Positions 51,289-60,185 of a DNA stretch of 64,000 bases are shown piece after piece. The DNA comes from JALYUM01 sp036688685. GTDB lineage: Bacteria; Pseudomonadota; Gammaproteobacteria; Burkholderiales; Burkholderiaceae_D. Made by a program: the position numbers and the translations under genes. Numbering within the stretch: position 1 is the stretch's first letter; each line of letters begins with the position of its first letter. The notes under the pieces were generated by a model. It was not told where the DNA came from. It did not search any database and saw only the letters and a program-made list of their open reading frames with translations. The stretch spans positions 24,995 to 88,994 of the forward strand of contig NZ_JAQQPS010000023.1 of assembly GCF_036688685.1 (NCBI RefSeq), read 5' to 3'.

Positions 51289-52923
51289 ATGGCCAACGAC
51301 GAGAACAGCAAGGCAGACCAACCGGCCAGCCCGGCGCGGCGCCGCATTTTCCAGGCCGCTGCCGCCGTGGGCGTGGCGGGCGGCTTGCCCTCGCTGACTG
51401 AGGCTGGCGCCAGGCCGGCATCGGCCGGCTCGCTCGACGCCAAGCTGAAAGCCAACGTCAAAAACGTCGTCGTCATCTACCTGGAAAACCGCAGTTTTAA
51501 TAACCTGTTCGCCGATTTTCCCTGCGCGACGCCAGCGCCGGCACCCACTGCCCAGAAAGACCGCGACGGCAGCGTGTTGCCGACGCTGCCGAAGATCTGG
51601 GGCGGCATGGTGCCGGGCCGCCAGAACCTGGGCGGCAAGGAGTACCTGATCACGGAAGACCAGGTCAGCGGCCTGCCGAATGCGCCGTTCAAACTGACCG
51701 ATCTGGACGGCAAGCCGCTGCCGGAAGGCGTCGTCACGCGCGACCTGTGGCACCTGTTTTACCAGAACCAGATGCAGATCAACGGTGGCCGCAACGACGG
51801 CTTTGCAGCCTGGGGCGACACAGGCGGGATGGTCATGGGCTATTACGGCGAGAGCAGCAAGAACCTCGGCTTGTGGCAGATCGCCCGTGAATTCACGCTG
51901 TGCGACAATTTTTTCATGGGCGCGTTCGGCGGCTCGTACCTGAACCACCAGTTCCTGATCAGTGCGCGCGTGCCGGTGTATCCGGATGCCGCCAACTCGC
52001 CGGCCGCGAAAAAAATCGCCGTGCTGGCCGATGGTCCCACCGGAGTGCGCCTGGCGGTGGCGGCCGATTCGCCCGCCTCGGCGCTGGGCGGCAAGCCGAA
52101 ATACGTGAACAGCGGCGCCATCACGCCGGACGGTTTTGCCGTCAACACGATGGCGCCACCCTACCAGCCAACCTGGGTGCGTCCGGCCCCCGGCGGCGAC
52201 CCGGCGCACGCCGACCCGAGCGATGCATCGGTGCTGCCGCCGCAAACCTACGACACCATCGGCGACCTGCTGTCGCGCCGTGGCGTCGACTGGGCCTGGT
52301 ACGGCGGCGCCTTCCAGGCTGCGCTCGACAAGCGCGGCGAAGGCACCAAGCCAAACTTCCAGGCGCACCATCAGCCACTCAATTATTTCAGGCAGTTTGC
52401 GCCGGGCACGCCTGCGCGCGCAGCCCACCTGCGCGACGGCGGCCTGGGCGACAGCCCGATCTCGAACAAATTCATCGCCGACGTGGTTGCCGGAAAACTG
52501 CCGCCAGTGGCGTTCTACAAGCCGCAGGGCAATCTGAACCTGCACGCGGGTTACTCGGACATCGAATCGGGCGATGCGCATATTGCGAATGTCATCGAAC
52601 ACCTGAAAAAATCGCCGCAGTGGAAGAACATGGTCGTGCTGATCACCTTCGACGAAAACGGCGGCTGGTGGGATCCGGTGGCGCCGCCGCAAGGCGACCG
52701 TTGGGGCCCGGGCACGCGCATTGCCGCGCTGGTCGTCTCGCCGTTCGCCAAGAAGGGTGCGGTCGACCATAATTTCTACGACACCACCTCGATCCTGCGC
52801 TTCATCACGCGCGTGCACAGCCTGCCGCTGCTGGAAGGCATCGTCACGCGCAACGAGGCGTTTGCCGCGCGCGGCGCGCGTCCACCCGGCGATTTGACGG
52901 GTGCGCTCAGCTTTCGCGCGTGA
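51289..52923 (+). CDS. Tat-exported phosphoesterase (AcpA/phospholipase C-like acid phosphatase)
   Basis: 544 residues. A twin-arginine signal lies at about residues 17-45 (RRRIFQAAAAVGVAGGLPS) with extra N-terminal residues. The mature enzyme is of the PF04185 phosphoesterase family: NVVVIYLENRSFNNLFADFP gives the Glu-Asn metal/active-site region, ITFDENGGWWDPVAPP carries the Asp-Glu-Asn residues, and FGGSYLNHQFLISA is also conserved. It should act on phosphomonoesters or phospholipids in the periplasm after folding in the cytoplasm. An AGGAG ribosome binding site precedes the ATG. Confidence 0.88.
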   Translation: MANDENSKADQPASPARRRIFQAAAAVGVAGGLPSLTEAGARPASAGSLDAKLKANVKNVVVIYLENRSFNNLFADFPCATPAPAPTAQKDRDGSVLPTLPKIWGGMVPGRQNLGGKEYLITEDQVSGLPNAPFKLTDLDGKPLPEGVVTRDLWHLFYQNQMQINGGRNDGFAAWGDTGGMVMGYYGESSKNLGLWQIAREFTLCDNFFMGAFGGSYLNHQFLISARVPVYPDAANSPAAKKIAVLADGPTGVRLAVAADSPASALGGKPKYVNSGAITPDGFAVNTMAPPYQPTWVRPAPGGDPAHADPSDASVLPPQTYDTIGDLLSRRGVDWAWYGGAFQAALDKRGEGTKPNFQAHHQPLNYFRQFAPGTPARAAHLRDGGLGDSPISNKFIADVVAGKLPPVAFYKPQGNLNLHAGYSDIESGDAHIANVIEHLKKSPQWKNMVVLITFDENGGWWDPVAPPQGDRWGPGTRIAALVVSPFAKKGAVDHNFYDTTSILRFITRVHSLPLLEGIVTRNEAFAARGARPPGDLTGALSFRA

Positions 52924-53090
52924 CGCCTAATTCATGCTTATTCCGGATATCTAAGTTTATTTCCAACGGGCTAGCGTGCGCTGCCTCGACAATTGCGTCG
53001 ATAAACTTGTGGTTGCATTGATATTGATCAGTTGGTAAGAATTTTCTTCCACTGTCAACAACATCAGACCAACCACCGGAGCAAAAAAGC

Positions 53091-53723
53091 ATGGAAAAGC
53101 ATAAAGTATTGAAGGCAATGATCAGCGCCGGCGCGGCCGCCATCATGTTCGGCACGCTGCCCGTTTCGGCGCAGACCAATCCGACCAGCGACAAGGCGAA
53201 CAGCAACCCGGAAACGAATATCCCGCAGGACGGTACCAGGCAGTCCGGCATGAGTGGGATGGCCGGCGCCACGGCCAGCGGCAGCATGCTGTCCAGCGCC
53301 GACAAAAAAGCAATCATCGACATGGGCATGGCGAACATGGCCGAAGTGGAAGCGGGCAAGATGGCCGTGACCAAGTCGCAAAGTGCCGACGTCAAGGCGT
53401 TTGCCCAGCAAATGATCGATGACCATGGCAAGGCGCTGGCCGACGTGCAGGCGCTGGCGCAAATGAAGGGCGTGACGCTGTCAACCGAACTCGATGCCAA
53501 GCACAAGGCCATGGCGGCCAAGCTGGATAAGCTGTCAGGCGACAAGTTCGACAAGGAATACATGAAGAACGCCGGCGTGGCGGATCACAAAGCGGTGCAC
53601 GCAACGCTGATGAAAGACCAGAAAGCCGCCAAGGATGCCGACGTCAAGGCGCTGGCTGGCAAGATGCTGCCGACGGTCGAGCAGCACATGAAGTCGGCAG
53701 AAATGATCACTGCCAGGAAGTAA
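53091..53723 (+). CDS. DUF4142 periplasmic protein
   Basis: 210 residues. A signal peptide of about 28 residues ends in PVSAQ, followed by a Gly/Ser/Met-rich linker and a DUF4142 domain from about 65 to 207 (MGMANMAEVEAGKMAVTKSQ, VKAFAQQMIDDHGKALADV, LMKDQKAAKDADVKALAG), which forms a ferritin-like helical bundle without obvious metal ligands. The family is common in soil proteobacteria and has no proven function, though stress roles are suspected. A CGGAG ribosome binding site lies 8 bp before the ATG, and an intrinsic terminator follows. Confidence 0.88.
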   Translation: MEKHKVLKAMISAGAAAIMFGTLPVSAQTNPTSDKANSNPETNIPQDGTRQSGMSGMAGATASGSMLSSADKKAIIDMGMANMAEVEAGKMAVTKSQSADVKAFAQQMIDDHGKALADVQALAQMKGVTLSTELDAKHKAMAAKLDKLSGDKFDKEYMKNAGVADHKAVHATLMKDQKAAKDADVKALAGKMLPTVEQHMKSAEMITARK

Positions 53724-53737
53724 TGATGGACTGATAA

Positions 53738-53768
53738 AAGCCCGGTGCGTGTCCGGGCTTTTTTTTTA
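53738..53768. terminator. Bidirectional intrinsic terminator
   Basis: AAGCCCGG (53738-53746 region) pairs with CCGGGCTT (53753-53760), followed by a run of T on the plus strand and by TTTTA on the minus strand after the complementary hairpin. It separates the convergent DUF4142 and paiB genes and overlaps the last codon of paiB. Confidence 0.9.
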
Positions 53769-54404
53769 TTCAGGCTGTGGTGATCGCGCCTGCATGAGCG
53801 CGCCGATCTTCACACCGGCGCTTTCGGCACTCAGTCTGGCAGCAATTTGCACCCGGTCGGCCGCGCTGTCGTCCTGGTTGATCTTCCACTTGCCGTCCAG
53901 GCGCGCGAGCGGGATTTCGATGCCGACGATGGCGCTCAGCATGGCGTCGATATACGGCCGTGGTGCGTCCTCGACGGCCCAGGGTTCCGCGCGCGGCGCT
54001 TCGAAGCGGTCGGTCAGGCGATTGACGAAGGCCAGCAGCCACTCTTTGTCCTCGATCGCCGTCAGGGTGCCGCTCGCGTGCACGGTGGCGTAATTCCAGG
54101 TCGGGACCACTTTGCCGCTGATGGCTTTTTCGGCGAACAGCGACGGCGAGATGTAGGCCGACGGACCCTGGAAGATCGCCAGTACCTGCGTGCCGGTCAG
54201 GCGCCACAGGGGATTGGCGCGCGCGACGTGCGCGCGCAGCACGCCGAACGGCGCAACTGCGGTGGGCGCGCCCAGCTCGAACGGGATGTGGTCGGCCGCC
54301 AGGCCATCGGGTCCGTGCGTGACCAGCGTGCCCAGCGGGTGCTGGGTGATCAACGTATGCAGCACATCGAGGCGGGTTTCGACGAAACGGTGCGGGTTGT
54401 ACAT
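53766..54404 (-). CDS. PaiB-family FMN-binding protein
   Basis: 212 residues. MYNPHRFVETRLDVLHTLITQHPLGTLVTHG, ADHIPFEL, SAYISPSLFAEK and VVPTWNYATVHASGTL are typical of PaiB/FMN-binding negative regulators with a split-barrel flavin fold. In Bacillus the PaiAB operon affects sporulation and proteases, but here the role is unknown. Its ATG overlaps the osmC stop by one base, so the two form a small operon. Confidence 0.88.
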   Translation of the reverse strand: MYNPHRFVETRLDVLHTLITQHPLGTLVTHGPDGLAADHIPFELGAPTAVAPFGVLRAHVARANPLWRLTGTQVLAIFQGPSAYISPSLFAEKAISGKVVPTWNYATVHASGTLTAIEDKEWLLAFVNRLTDRFEAPRAEPWAVEDAPRPYIDAMLSAIVGIEIPLARLDGKWKINQDDSAADRVQIAARLSAESAGVKIGALMQARSPQPE

Positions 54405-54868
54405 CAGGCGTGCTCCTCGATGACGATGACGGTTTTCAGGGAATTGGCAATATAACAGCGCTCGTGCGCTGCGTGGTGCAGGGCCGCGATGGCAGCGGCA
54501 TCGGGCAGATTGGCTCCACTGAACGCCAGCGCGGGACGCAGGCGGATCAGCGTCATGGCGGTCTTGCCGTCGGCATCGACATCCATCTCGCCGATGGCCG
54601 GATCGTCATAGGCATCGACAATGTAGCCGTGCTGCGCGGCCAGGGACAGAAAAAACAGCATATGGCAGCTCGATACGGACGCGACCAGCGCTTCCTCAGG
54701 GTCGACCGCCGCCGCATCCGACATCGGCAGCGGCACCGACAGGGGAGAGGAGGATGCGGGCACGGTGGCGCCGCCATCGAAGTCCCAGGTATGGGCGCGG
54801 CTGTAACGCTGGTCGAGGAAGGGTTGCTTGCCGCGGCGCCAGGCCAACCGCGCTGTGAACTGTTTCAT
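54404..54868 (-). CDS. OsmC-family protein
   Basis: 154 residues with the OsmC/Ohr fold. Segments include DPEEALVASVSSCHMLFFLSLAAQ, where a conserved cysteine (SSC) is present, and AALHHAAHERCYIANSL, which provides the second cysteine. The spacing fits an OsmC-like peroxidase or thiol hydrolase acting on organic peroxides with the cysteine pair. It shares an operon with the PaiB-like gene and starts 63 bp from tag on the other strand. Confidence 0.88.
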   Translation of the reverse strand: MKQFTARLAWRRGKQPFLDQRYSRAHTWDFDGGATVPASSSPLSVPLPMSDAAAVDPEEALVASVSSCHMLFFLSLAAQHGYIVDAYDDPAIGEMDVDADGKTAMTLIRLRPALAFSGANLPDAAAIAALHHAAHERCYIANSLKTVIVIEEHA

Positions 54869-54931
54869 GCTGTCCTTTCAAAGGGTTTTCAAAGAGCGTT
54901 CACGGCTATGGTAACGCGATATACTTGGGCC

Positions 54932-55489
54932 ATGACGATTACCCGCTGCAGCTGGGCCAATATGGCCAATCCCCGCTACCTTGCCTACCACGACAAGGAA
55001 TGGGGCGTGCCCTGCCACGACGAAAACATCCTCTTTGAAATGCTCAACCTGGAAGGCGCACAGGCCGGCCTGTCATGGGAGACCATACTCAACAAACGCG
55101 ATACCTACCGGCTCGCTTTCGATGGCTGGGACCCGGAGACCATCGCCGCCTACGGCCCGGACAAGGTGGCCGAGCTGCTCGCCAACCCCGGCATCGTGCG
55201 CAACCGCCTGAAGGTGGCGGCCACCATCACGAATGCCCAGGCTTACCTGCGCCTGCGCGCGCAGGGACAAACGCTCGACAGCTATCTGTGGGCCTTCGTC
55301 GACGGCCAGCCCATCGTCAACCGCAGCGGCGAACGGTTCGCCAAGACCGAGCTGTCCGACCGCCTGTCGAAAGATTTATTGAAACGCGGTTTTAAGTTCG
55401 TCGGCTCGACCATCATCTATGCTTACATGCAGGGCATCGGCATGGTGGACGACCACCAGCCGCAGTGCTTCCGCCACGCGTCCCGCTAA
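54932..55489 (+). CDS. tag: DNA-3-methyladenine glycosylase I
   Basis: 185 residues. RCSWANMANPRYLAYHDKEWGVPCHDENILFEML contains the TagI zinc ligands Cys6 and His20, and the C-terminal DDHQPQCFRH holds the other two. EGAQAGLSWETIL supplies the base-recognition region with Glu. It excises 3-methyladenine from alkylated DNA. ATG 54932 is chosen because the second residue block MTITRCSW matches the family; an in-frame ATG at 54908 is possible. TATACT at 54920-54925 lies just before it, so transcription would start close to the ATG. The stop shares a base with the mnmC-like ATG. Confidence 0.92.
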   Translation: MTITRCSWANMANPRYLAYHDKEWGVPCHDENILFEMLNLEGAQAGLSWETILNKRDTYRLAFDGWDPETIAAYGPDKVAELLANPGIVRNRLKVAATITNAQAYLRLRAQGQTLDSYLWAFVDGQPIVNRSGERFAKTELSDRLSKDLLKRGFKFVGSTIIYAYMQGIGMVDDHQPQCFRHASR

Positions 55490-57129
55490 TGGACTGGCAG
55501 GGCCGCAAACGATTTACCCTGTTTGACGCCGACTACGGCGACGGCAGCGGCTGCGCCGCGCGCATTGCGCAATGGCGCGCCGACCCGGCTCGCTCCACCC
55601 ACTTGCACGTGATTGCCGTGGCCAACGGCCTGATGCCCGGCTTTCACCGCATCCCCCAGCCAGACAGCGCCGTCACGCTCGACCTCATCGCGCTGCCGCT
55701 GGCCGACGCGCTGGCGCAAATGACGGCCAGCCTGGATGCGATCCGTCTGCACCACGCTACGGGCCTGGCGTTCGCGCGGCCGCTGGCGCGCATCACGGCG
55801 CTCGGTGCACGGCTCGACGCGGCCGGGCTGGACGCTGCGCAAATCGACGCATTGCAAGCGCAAGGGTTTGTTTTCGATGGCCAGCAAGCCCGCTTCGCCA
55901 GCCGTAAGCCGCGCCTGGCCACCACGCCGGTACCGGAGCGGCGCGCCGTCGTCATTGGCGCCGGCCTGGCGGGCGCCGCCGCCTGCGAGCGCCTGTGTGC
56001 GCGCGGCTGGGACGTCACGCTGGTCGAACGCCACGCGGCGCCGGCAATGGAAGCTTCGGGCAACCTGGCCGGCATCTTCATGCCGCTGCTCTCGCGCGAC
56101 GACAATATCCCGACCCAATTGACGCGCGCCGCGTATCTGTACGCGCTGCGCTATTGGGACACACTCGGGGGCATCGGCGCAACAATCGAGGGTGCCGCGT
56201 GCGGTGTTCTGCAACTGGCGCGCGATCCGCAGCATGCTGTCGTCCAGCGGGCGCTGGCCAGCGCGACCGCCTATCCGCCGCAATTTGCGCAGTGGCTGGA
56301 ACGGCCCGATGCCGAAGCGCGGCTGGGCCATCCCGCGCCCGATGGCGGCTGGCTGTTCCGCCAGGGCGGCTGGGCGCGTCCGGGCAGCGTGTGCGACGCC
56401 ATGCTCGATGCCTGTGGTACGCGCCTGACGCGAAGCTTCAACAGCGGCAGCGTGACGCTCCAGCGCGCCGGTGCCGGCTGGCTGGTCAAGAATGCAGCAG
56501 GTGAGACGATCGCCAGCGCCGCCACCGTCATTCTCGCCAACGGCCCCGGCGCGCGCGCGCTGGCGCAGGCGCACACGCTGCCCCTGTCCGCGGTACGTGG
56601 ACAGGTGACGCATATCGACGCCGCCACTGCCCCCGCGCTGCCGCTGGTGCTGTGCCGCGAGGCCTACATCACGCCGCCATCCCAGGGCGTTTGCAGCTTC
56701 GGCGCCAGCTACGATGCCGACGCCGATCCCGAACTGCGCGCCAGTAGCCAGCAAGCCAACCTGGACAATATCCGCGACCTGCTGCAGGACGCCGGCATCG
56801 GCGTCGGTGCGCCTTTGCGCGGGCGTGTCGGATTTCGCTGTGTCGCGCCCGATCGACTGCCGCTGGTGGGCCGCCTGCCCGACGTCGACGCCGCCGGCGG
56901 CCGCGAACGCCTGCGCGAGGTGCCGCGCCATCCCGGCCTGTATGCCTTGCTGGGTTACGCATCGCGCGGCCTGATCTGGGCGCCGTTGGCGGCCGAACTG
57001 CTGGCGGCCCAGCTCGAAGGCGAAGCGCTGCCACTGGCGGCCAAGCTCGTGGACGCGCTCGACCCTGCCCGCTTCGTGCTGCGCTCGCGCCGTATTCAAC
57101 AAAAACCAACAGATGGCGACGACTTCTGA
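55489..57129 (+). CDS. mnmC: MnmC-like FAD oxidoreductase with reduced methyltransferase domain
   Basis: 546 residues. The C-terminal part from about 150 is the MnmC oxidoreductase: AVVIGAGLAGAAACERLCARGW, NLAGIFMPLLSRDDN, LSAVRGQVTHI, GFRCVAPDRLPLVGRLPD and LYALLGYASRGLIWAPL. It should remove the carboxymethyl group from cmnm5(s2)U34 in tRNA. The first 145 residues align with the MnmC methyltransferase ends (KRFTLFDADYGDGSG, RADPARSTHLHVIAVA, and a closing GFVFDGQQARFASRKPR), but the SAM loop GFGTG is altered to DYGDG and about 100 residues of the middle are missing. The methyl-transfer step is probably lost or done by another enzyme. The start overlaps tag by one base. Confidence 0.8.
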   Translation: MDWQGRKRFTLFDADYGDGSGCAARIAQWRADPARSTHLHVIAVANGLMPGFHRIPQPDSAVTLDLIALPLADALAQMTASLDAIRLHHATGLAFARPLARITALGARLDAAGLDAAQIDALQAQGFVFDGQQARFASRKPRLATTPVPERRAVVIGAGLAGAAACERLCARGWDVTLVERHAAPAMEASGNLAGIFMPLLSRDDNIPTQLTRAAYLYALRYWDTLGGIGATIEGAACGVLQLARDPQHAVVQRALASATAYPPQFAQWLERPDAEARLGHPAPDGGWLFRQGGWARPGSVCDAMLDACGTRLTRSFNSGSVTLQRAGAGWLVKNAAGETIASAATVILANGPGARALAQAHTLPLSAVRGQVTHIDAATAPALPLVLCREAYITPPSQGVCSFGASYDADADPELRASSQQANLDNIRDLLQDAGIGVGAPLRGRVGFRCVAPDRLPLVGRLPDVDAAGGRERLREVPRHPGLYALLGYASRGLIWAPLAAELLAAQLEGEALPLAAKLVDALDPARFVLRSRRIQQKPTDGDDF

Positions 57130-57161
57130 TCCAATAGCACAAAGCACGCGCAGCGCCACCG

Positions 57162-57167
57162 TATAAT
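57162..57167 (+). promoter_or_regulatory. Candidate -10 box for the kinase/response-regulator pair
   Basis: A perfect TATAAT at 57162-57167, 42 bp before the GGAGGG ribosome binding site region and ATG at 57209. No good -35 hexamer lies 17 bp upstream. Confidence 0.45.
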
Positions 57168-57208
57168 TGGCTTGCGGCAACTCTTTGCCGGATCGGAGGG
57201 CAGTACTG

Positions 57209-57922
57209 ATGGACGACACGCCGCACGCACACGACCTGTTCGTGTTCCTCGCATCGACCGCGCACGACATGAAAAATTCGATCAGCGTGGTGTCGGGCAC
57301 GCTGGAGCGGCTGCTGGGCGATGCCGCACCCGGCTCGCCGCTGCGCGACAGTGCAGCCTATCCGGAGATGGCGCAGATGCTGTATCAGACGCGCCGCCTG
57401 AACGACAACCTGATGCAACTGCTGGCCCTGTACAAAGACGTCGGCACGCCCGCCTATCCGCTCGATATCGCTTTCACTGACGTGGCGCAGCTGGCAGAGC
57501 AGGTCGCCGCGAATAACCGCGTGTTGCTCGAAGCGCGCGATATCACCCTGGAGATCGATGCGCCGCCCGGACTCTGCTGGCACCTCGATGAAGACCTGGT
57601 CATCGGCGTGGTCAACCACGCCATCAACAACGCCACGCGCTACACGCGCGACCGCATTCGGCTGTCGATGATGGGGGGCGACGGCATGCTCGAGATTCGC
57701 GTCGAAGACAATGGCGCCGGCTTCCCGCCCGCGCTGCTGGCCGCCGGCGCTGTTGCCGGACGCACGCGGGCGGTCGATTTCGGCGCCAACAGCGCCGGCC
57801 TGGGCCTGTATTTTGCGACCGAGGTGGCGAAGATGCATGCCCACCGCGGCACGCCCGGCACGGTGCGCCTGGAGAACGGCGGCCGCTTGAGCGGCGGATG
57901 CTTTGTGTTGCGCTTGCCATGA
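57209..57922 (+). CDS. Small soluble sensor histidine kinase-like ATPase
   Basis: 237 residues. The H-box is FLASTAHDMKNSISVVSGTL with His19, a HDxKN variant, followed by a dimerisation helix pair and a HATPase domain with N-box VVNHAINNATRY, G1 VEDNGAGFP and G2 SAGLGLYFATEVAKMHA. There is no sensory or membrane domain, so input must come from a partner. ATG 57209 has a GGAGGG ribosome binding site at 8-bp spacing. Its stop overlaps the response-regulator start (ATGA), giving a coupled pair. Confidence 0.85.
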   Translation: MDDTPHAHDLFVFLASTAHDMKNSISVVSGTLERLLGDAAPGSPLRDSAAYPEMAQMLYQTRRLNDNLMQLLALYKDVGTPAYPLDIAFTDVAQLAEQVAANNRVLLEARDITLEIDAPPGLCWHLDEDLVIGVVNHAINNATRYTRDRIRLSMMGGDGMLEIRVEDNGAGFPPALLAAGAVAGRTRAVDFGANSAGLGLYFATEVAKMHAHRGTPGTVRLENGGRLSGGCFVLRLP

Positions 57923-59613
57923 ACACGCGCGAACCGCCGGCGACGACGCTCAAGGAAGTGTCGTGGGCCGACAAGAGCTACCTGATCGTCGACGACTTCG
58001 TCGGCGTGCGCCAGCTGTTGCGCGAGAGCCTGCGCAACCTGGGCGCCCGGAATATCGACCAGGCGTCCTCCGGCGGTGAAGCGATGAATCTGCTGGGGCG
58101 CATCCGCTACGACGTGGTGCTGTGCGATTACAACCTCGGCGAGGGAAAAAATGGTCAGCAGGTGCTGGAAGAGGCGCGCCAGCGCAACCTGCTCAACCCC
58201 AGCAGCGTGTGGATGATGGTGTCGGCCGAAAAGAGCACCGAGTCGGTGATGGGGGCGGCCGAGCACCAGCCGGACGCCTACCTGATCAAGCCGATCACCG
58301 AAGGCGTGCTGCTGACGCGCCTGAACCGGGTATGGCACAAGAAGCAGGTGTTCCGCCCCATCGACCAAGCCTACGGCGAAAAGGATTATTTGCGCGCCGC
58401 GCGCCTGTGCGACGAAGAGATCGCGCGCGGCGCGCAGAAGGAGGGCGGCAACGTGCACCGCATCGAACTGCTGCGCATGAAGGCGCGCCTGATGGAGAAA
58501 AGCGGGCAGCCGATCAAGGCGCGCGAGGCGTACGACGAAGTGCTGGCCGAACGCGAGTACCAGTGGGCGCGCACCGGCCTGGCCAAGATCCGCATGGCCA
58601 ACGGCGAGCTGGAACAGGCACGCCAGCTGTTCCAGGGTGTGATTGCCGAAAATCGCCATTACATCGATGCCTACGACCAGCTGGCGCTGGCCTACCAGCA
58701 GATGGGGCAGCTGGAGGAAGCCTGTTCGGTGCTGGAACGGGCAGCGCGCCTGTCGCCCAATTCGGTGCCGCGCCAGCGCCATTTCGGACAGGTGTGCCTG
58801 AAACTGGGCAATGTGGGCATGGCGGAGAAGGCGTTCAGAAAATGCATCGCGATCGGTGAATACTCGTACCTCAAAACGGCGGACGCTTATCTGGGCCTGG
58901 CGCGCGTATGCGGCATGAAGAACGAACCCAAGGAAGCCCTGCTGCTGCTCGGCCACGCCCAGCGCGAGTTCCCGACCGACGACGTGCGTCTGCGCGTCAA
59001 GATCACCGAGGGCATGGTCTACCACGAGACCGGCGACTACCGGCGTGCGCGCAAATCCGGCGACGAGCTCGAGGAAATGCTGGCGCTCAGTCCCCAGCGT
59101 CCCGACACCGCCACCTGCATGGAGATGGCAACGCTGCTGTTTGTCGTCGGCGTCAAGGAGGCGCCGGTCGAGTTGCTGTGCTACGTGATCCGCAACAACC
59201 ACGACAGCCTGCTGCTGCAGGACGAGGTCCAGCGGATTTTCGACAAGGCGCGCATGGGCGAGGAGGGCGTCGAGCTGATTCGCGCATCCAAAAAAGAAGC
59301 GGCCGACCTGATGAACCAGGGCGTGCTGCTGTGGAAAACCGGGAAACTCGACGAAGCAATCGCCTGGATGCGCACGGCGCGCGCCACCTTGCCGAACAAC
59401 CTGCGCATCCTGTTCAACGCAGCGCAAATACTGGTGTCGGCGATGCAACAGAACGGTTATCAGATCATGCTGGCCGACGAGGCGATCGAGGTGCTGCTGC
59501 ATGTCGACCGCATCCATCCGGGGCAACAGCGCTTTGCGCAGTTGATGGAGCAGCTGGCCTTGCTGGCGCCGGATGGCACGCTCCCGCCCGCTGACGATGC
59601 GCCAGCCGATTGA
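57919..59613 (+). CDS. Response regulator fused to TPR repeats
   Basis: 564 residues. The receiver domain (about 17-140) has acidic Asp25-Asp26, phosphoacceptor Asp70 in VVLCDYNLGEG, Ser102 and Lys124 in YLIKPI. The rest is a TPR array: for example DYLRAARLCDEEIARG, QPIKAREAYDEVLAERE, ELEQARQLFQGVIAEN, QLEEACSVLERAARLSP and KLDEAIAWMRTARATLP. There is no DNA-binding or enzymatic output domain, so output is probably through protein binding. It is coupled by ATGA to the preceding kinase gene, its likely phosphodonor. Confidence 0.88.
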   Translation: MNTREPPATTLKEVSWADKSYLIVDDFVGVRQLLRESLRNLGARNIDQASSGGEAMNLLGRIRYDVVLCDYNLGEGKNGQQVLEEARQRNLLNPSSVWMMVSAEKSTESVMGAAEHQPDAYLIKPITEGVLLTRLNRVWHKKQVFRPIDQAYGEKDYLRAARLCDEEIARGAQKEGGNVHRIELLRMKARLMEKSGQPIKAREAYDEVLAEREYQWARTGLAKIRMANGELEQARQLFQGVIAENRHYIDAYDQLALAYQQMGQLEEACSVLERAARLSPNSVPRQRHFGQVCLKLGNVGMAEKAFRKCIAIGEYSYLKTADAYLGLARVCGMKNEPKEALLLLGHAQREFPTDDVRLRVKITEGMVYHETGDYRRARKSGDELEEMLALSPQRPDTATCMEMATLLFVVGVKEAPVELLCYVIRNNHDSLLLQDEVQRIFDKARMGEEGVELIRASKKEAADLMNQGVLLWKTGKLDEAIAWMRTARATLPNNLRILFNAAQILVSAMQQNGYQIMLADEAIEVLLHVDRIHPGQQRFAQLMEQLALLAPDGTLPPADDAPAD

Positions 59614-59615
59614 TA

Positions 59616-60185
59616 TCAAGTCTTGTCGTTCTTCGGCTTTGCGCGTGCTTTCGATGCCTGCTCGGCCGCATCTGCTGGTGCCTTGGCGGCGGCCATCGCT
59701 TCCAACGTTCCTGGATTGCCACCAACGCTGGCATCCCTTGCCACCTGAATCCTCTCTCCAAACCCGTGCTCCTCCAATGCCTCCACTGCTGCCGCCAGCA
59801 CCGCCGAAAGAGGGTAGGGCAAGTCCGCATCCAGGCTAGCGGCCGCCGCCGCCGTGGCCAGCCAGCAGCGCTGCAAGTGCGGCACCATCGACCGTCCGAG
59901 CTCGCTCAGCTGAACCAGCCGCTGACGTGCATCGAGCTTGCCGGCAGCACTGGTCACCAGGCCCTGTTTTATCATCAGCGCCACCGTCTGCGTCGCGGCC
60001 GGCTGGGAGAGGCCAGTGTGCGCCACGATTTGGCCGATTGTTAGCGGCGCCTGCGCGATCAGGGCGCGCATGATGGGCGTGTAGCGAGGGCGGTAGTCGA
60101 GTCCTGCTTGCACGTACGAAGCCTCGACCGCGCCGTCGAGCAATTCAATAAGATGGCGCAATTGCGTTCCGAGTCCCTGTTTCAC
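59616..60185 (-). CDS. MarR-family transcriptional regulator
   Basis: 189 residues starting with GTG at 60185, which forms a GTGA overlap with the CPBP gene stop. A winged helix-turn-helix is visible as APLTIGQIVAHTGLSQPAATQTVALMIKQGLV followed by KLDARQRLVQLSELGR, the MarR wing. The C-terminal 40 residues are an Ala/Lys-rich tail beyond the usual MarR length. The regulator and a membrane protease are thus encoded on one transcript, with a perfect palindrome in the promoter (61107-61122) as a probable autoregulatory operator. Confidence 0.87.
   Translation of the reverse strand: MKQGLGTQLRHLIELLDGAVEASYVQAGLDYRPRYTPIMRALIAQAPLTIGQIVAHTGLSQPAATQTVALMIKQGLVTSAAGKLDARQRLVQLSELGRSMVPHLQRCWLATAAAAASLDADLPYPLSAVLAAAVEALEEHGFGERIQVARDASVGGNPGTLEAMAAAKAPADAAEQASKARAKPKNDKT

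Noticed and set aside
57640..59619. 659-codon minus-strand frame opposite the response regulator
   Set aside because: Shadow frame covering parts of two overlapping genes; no domain seen.
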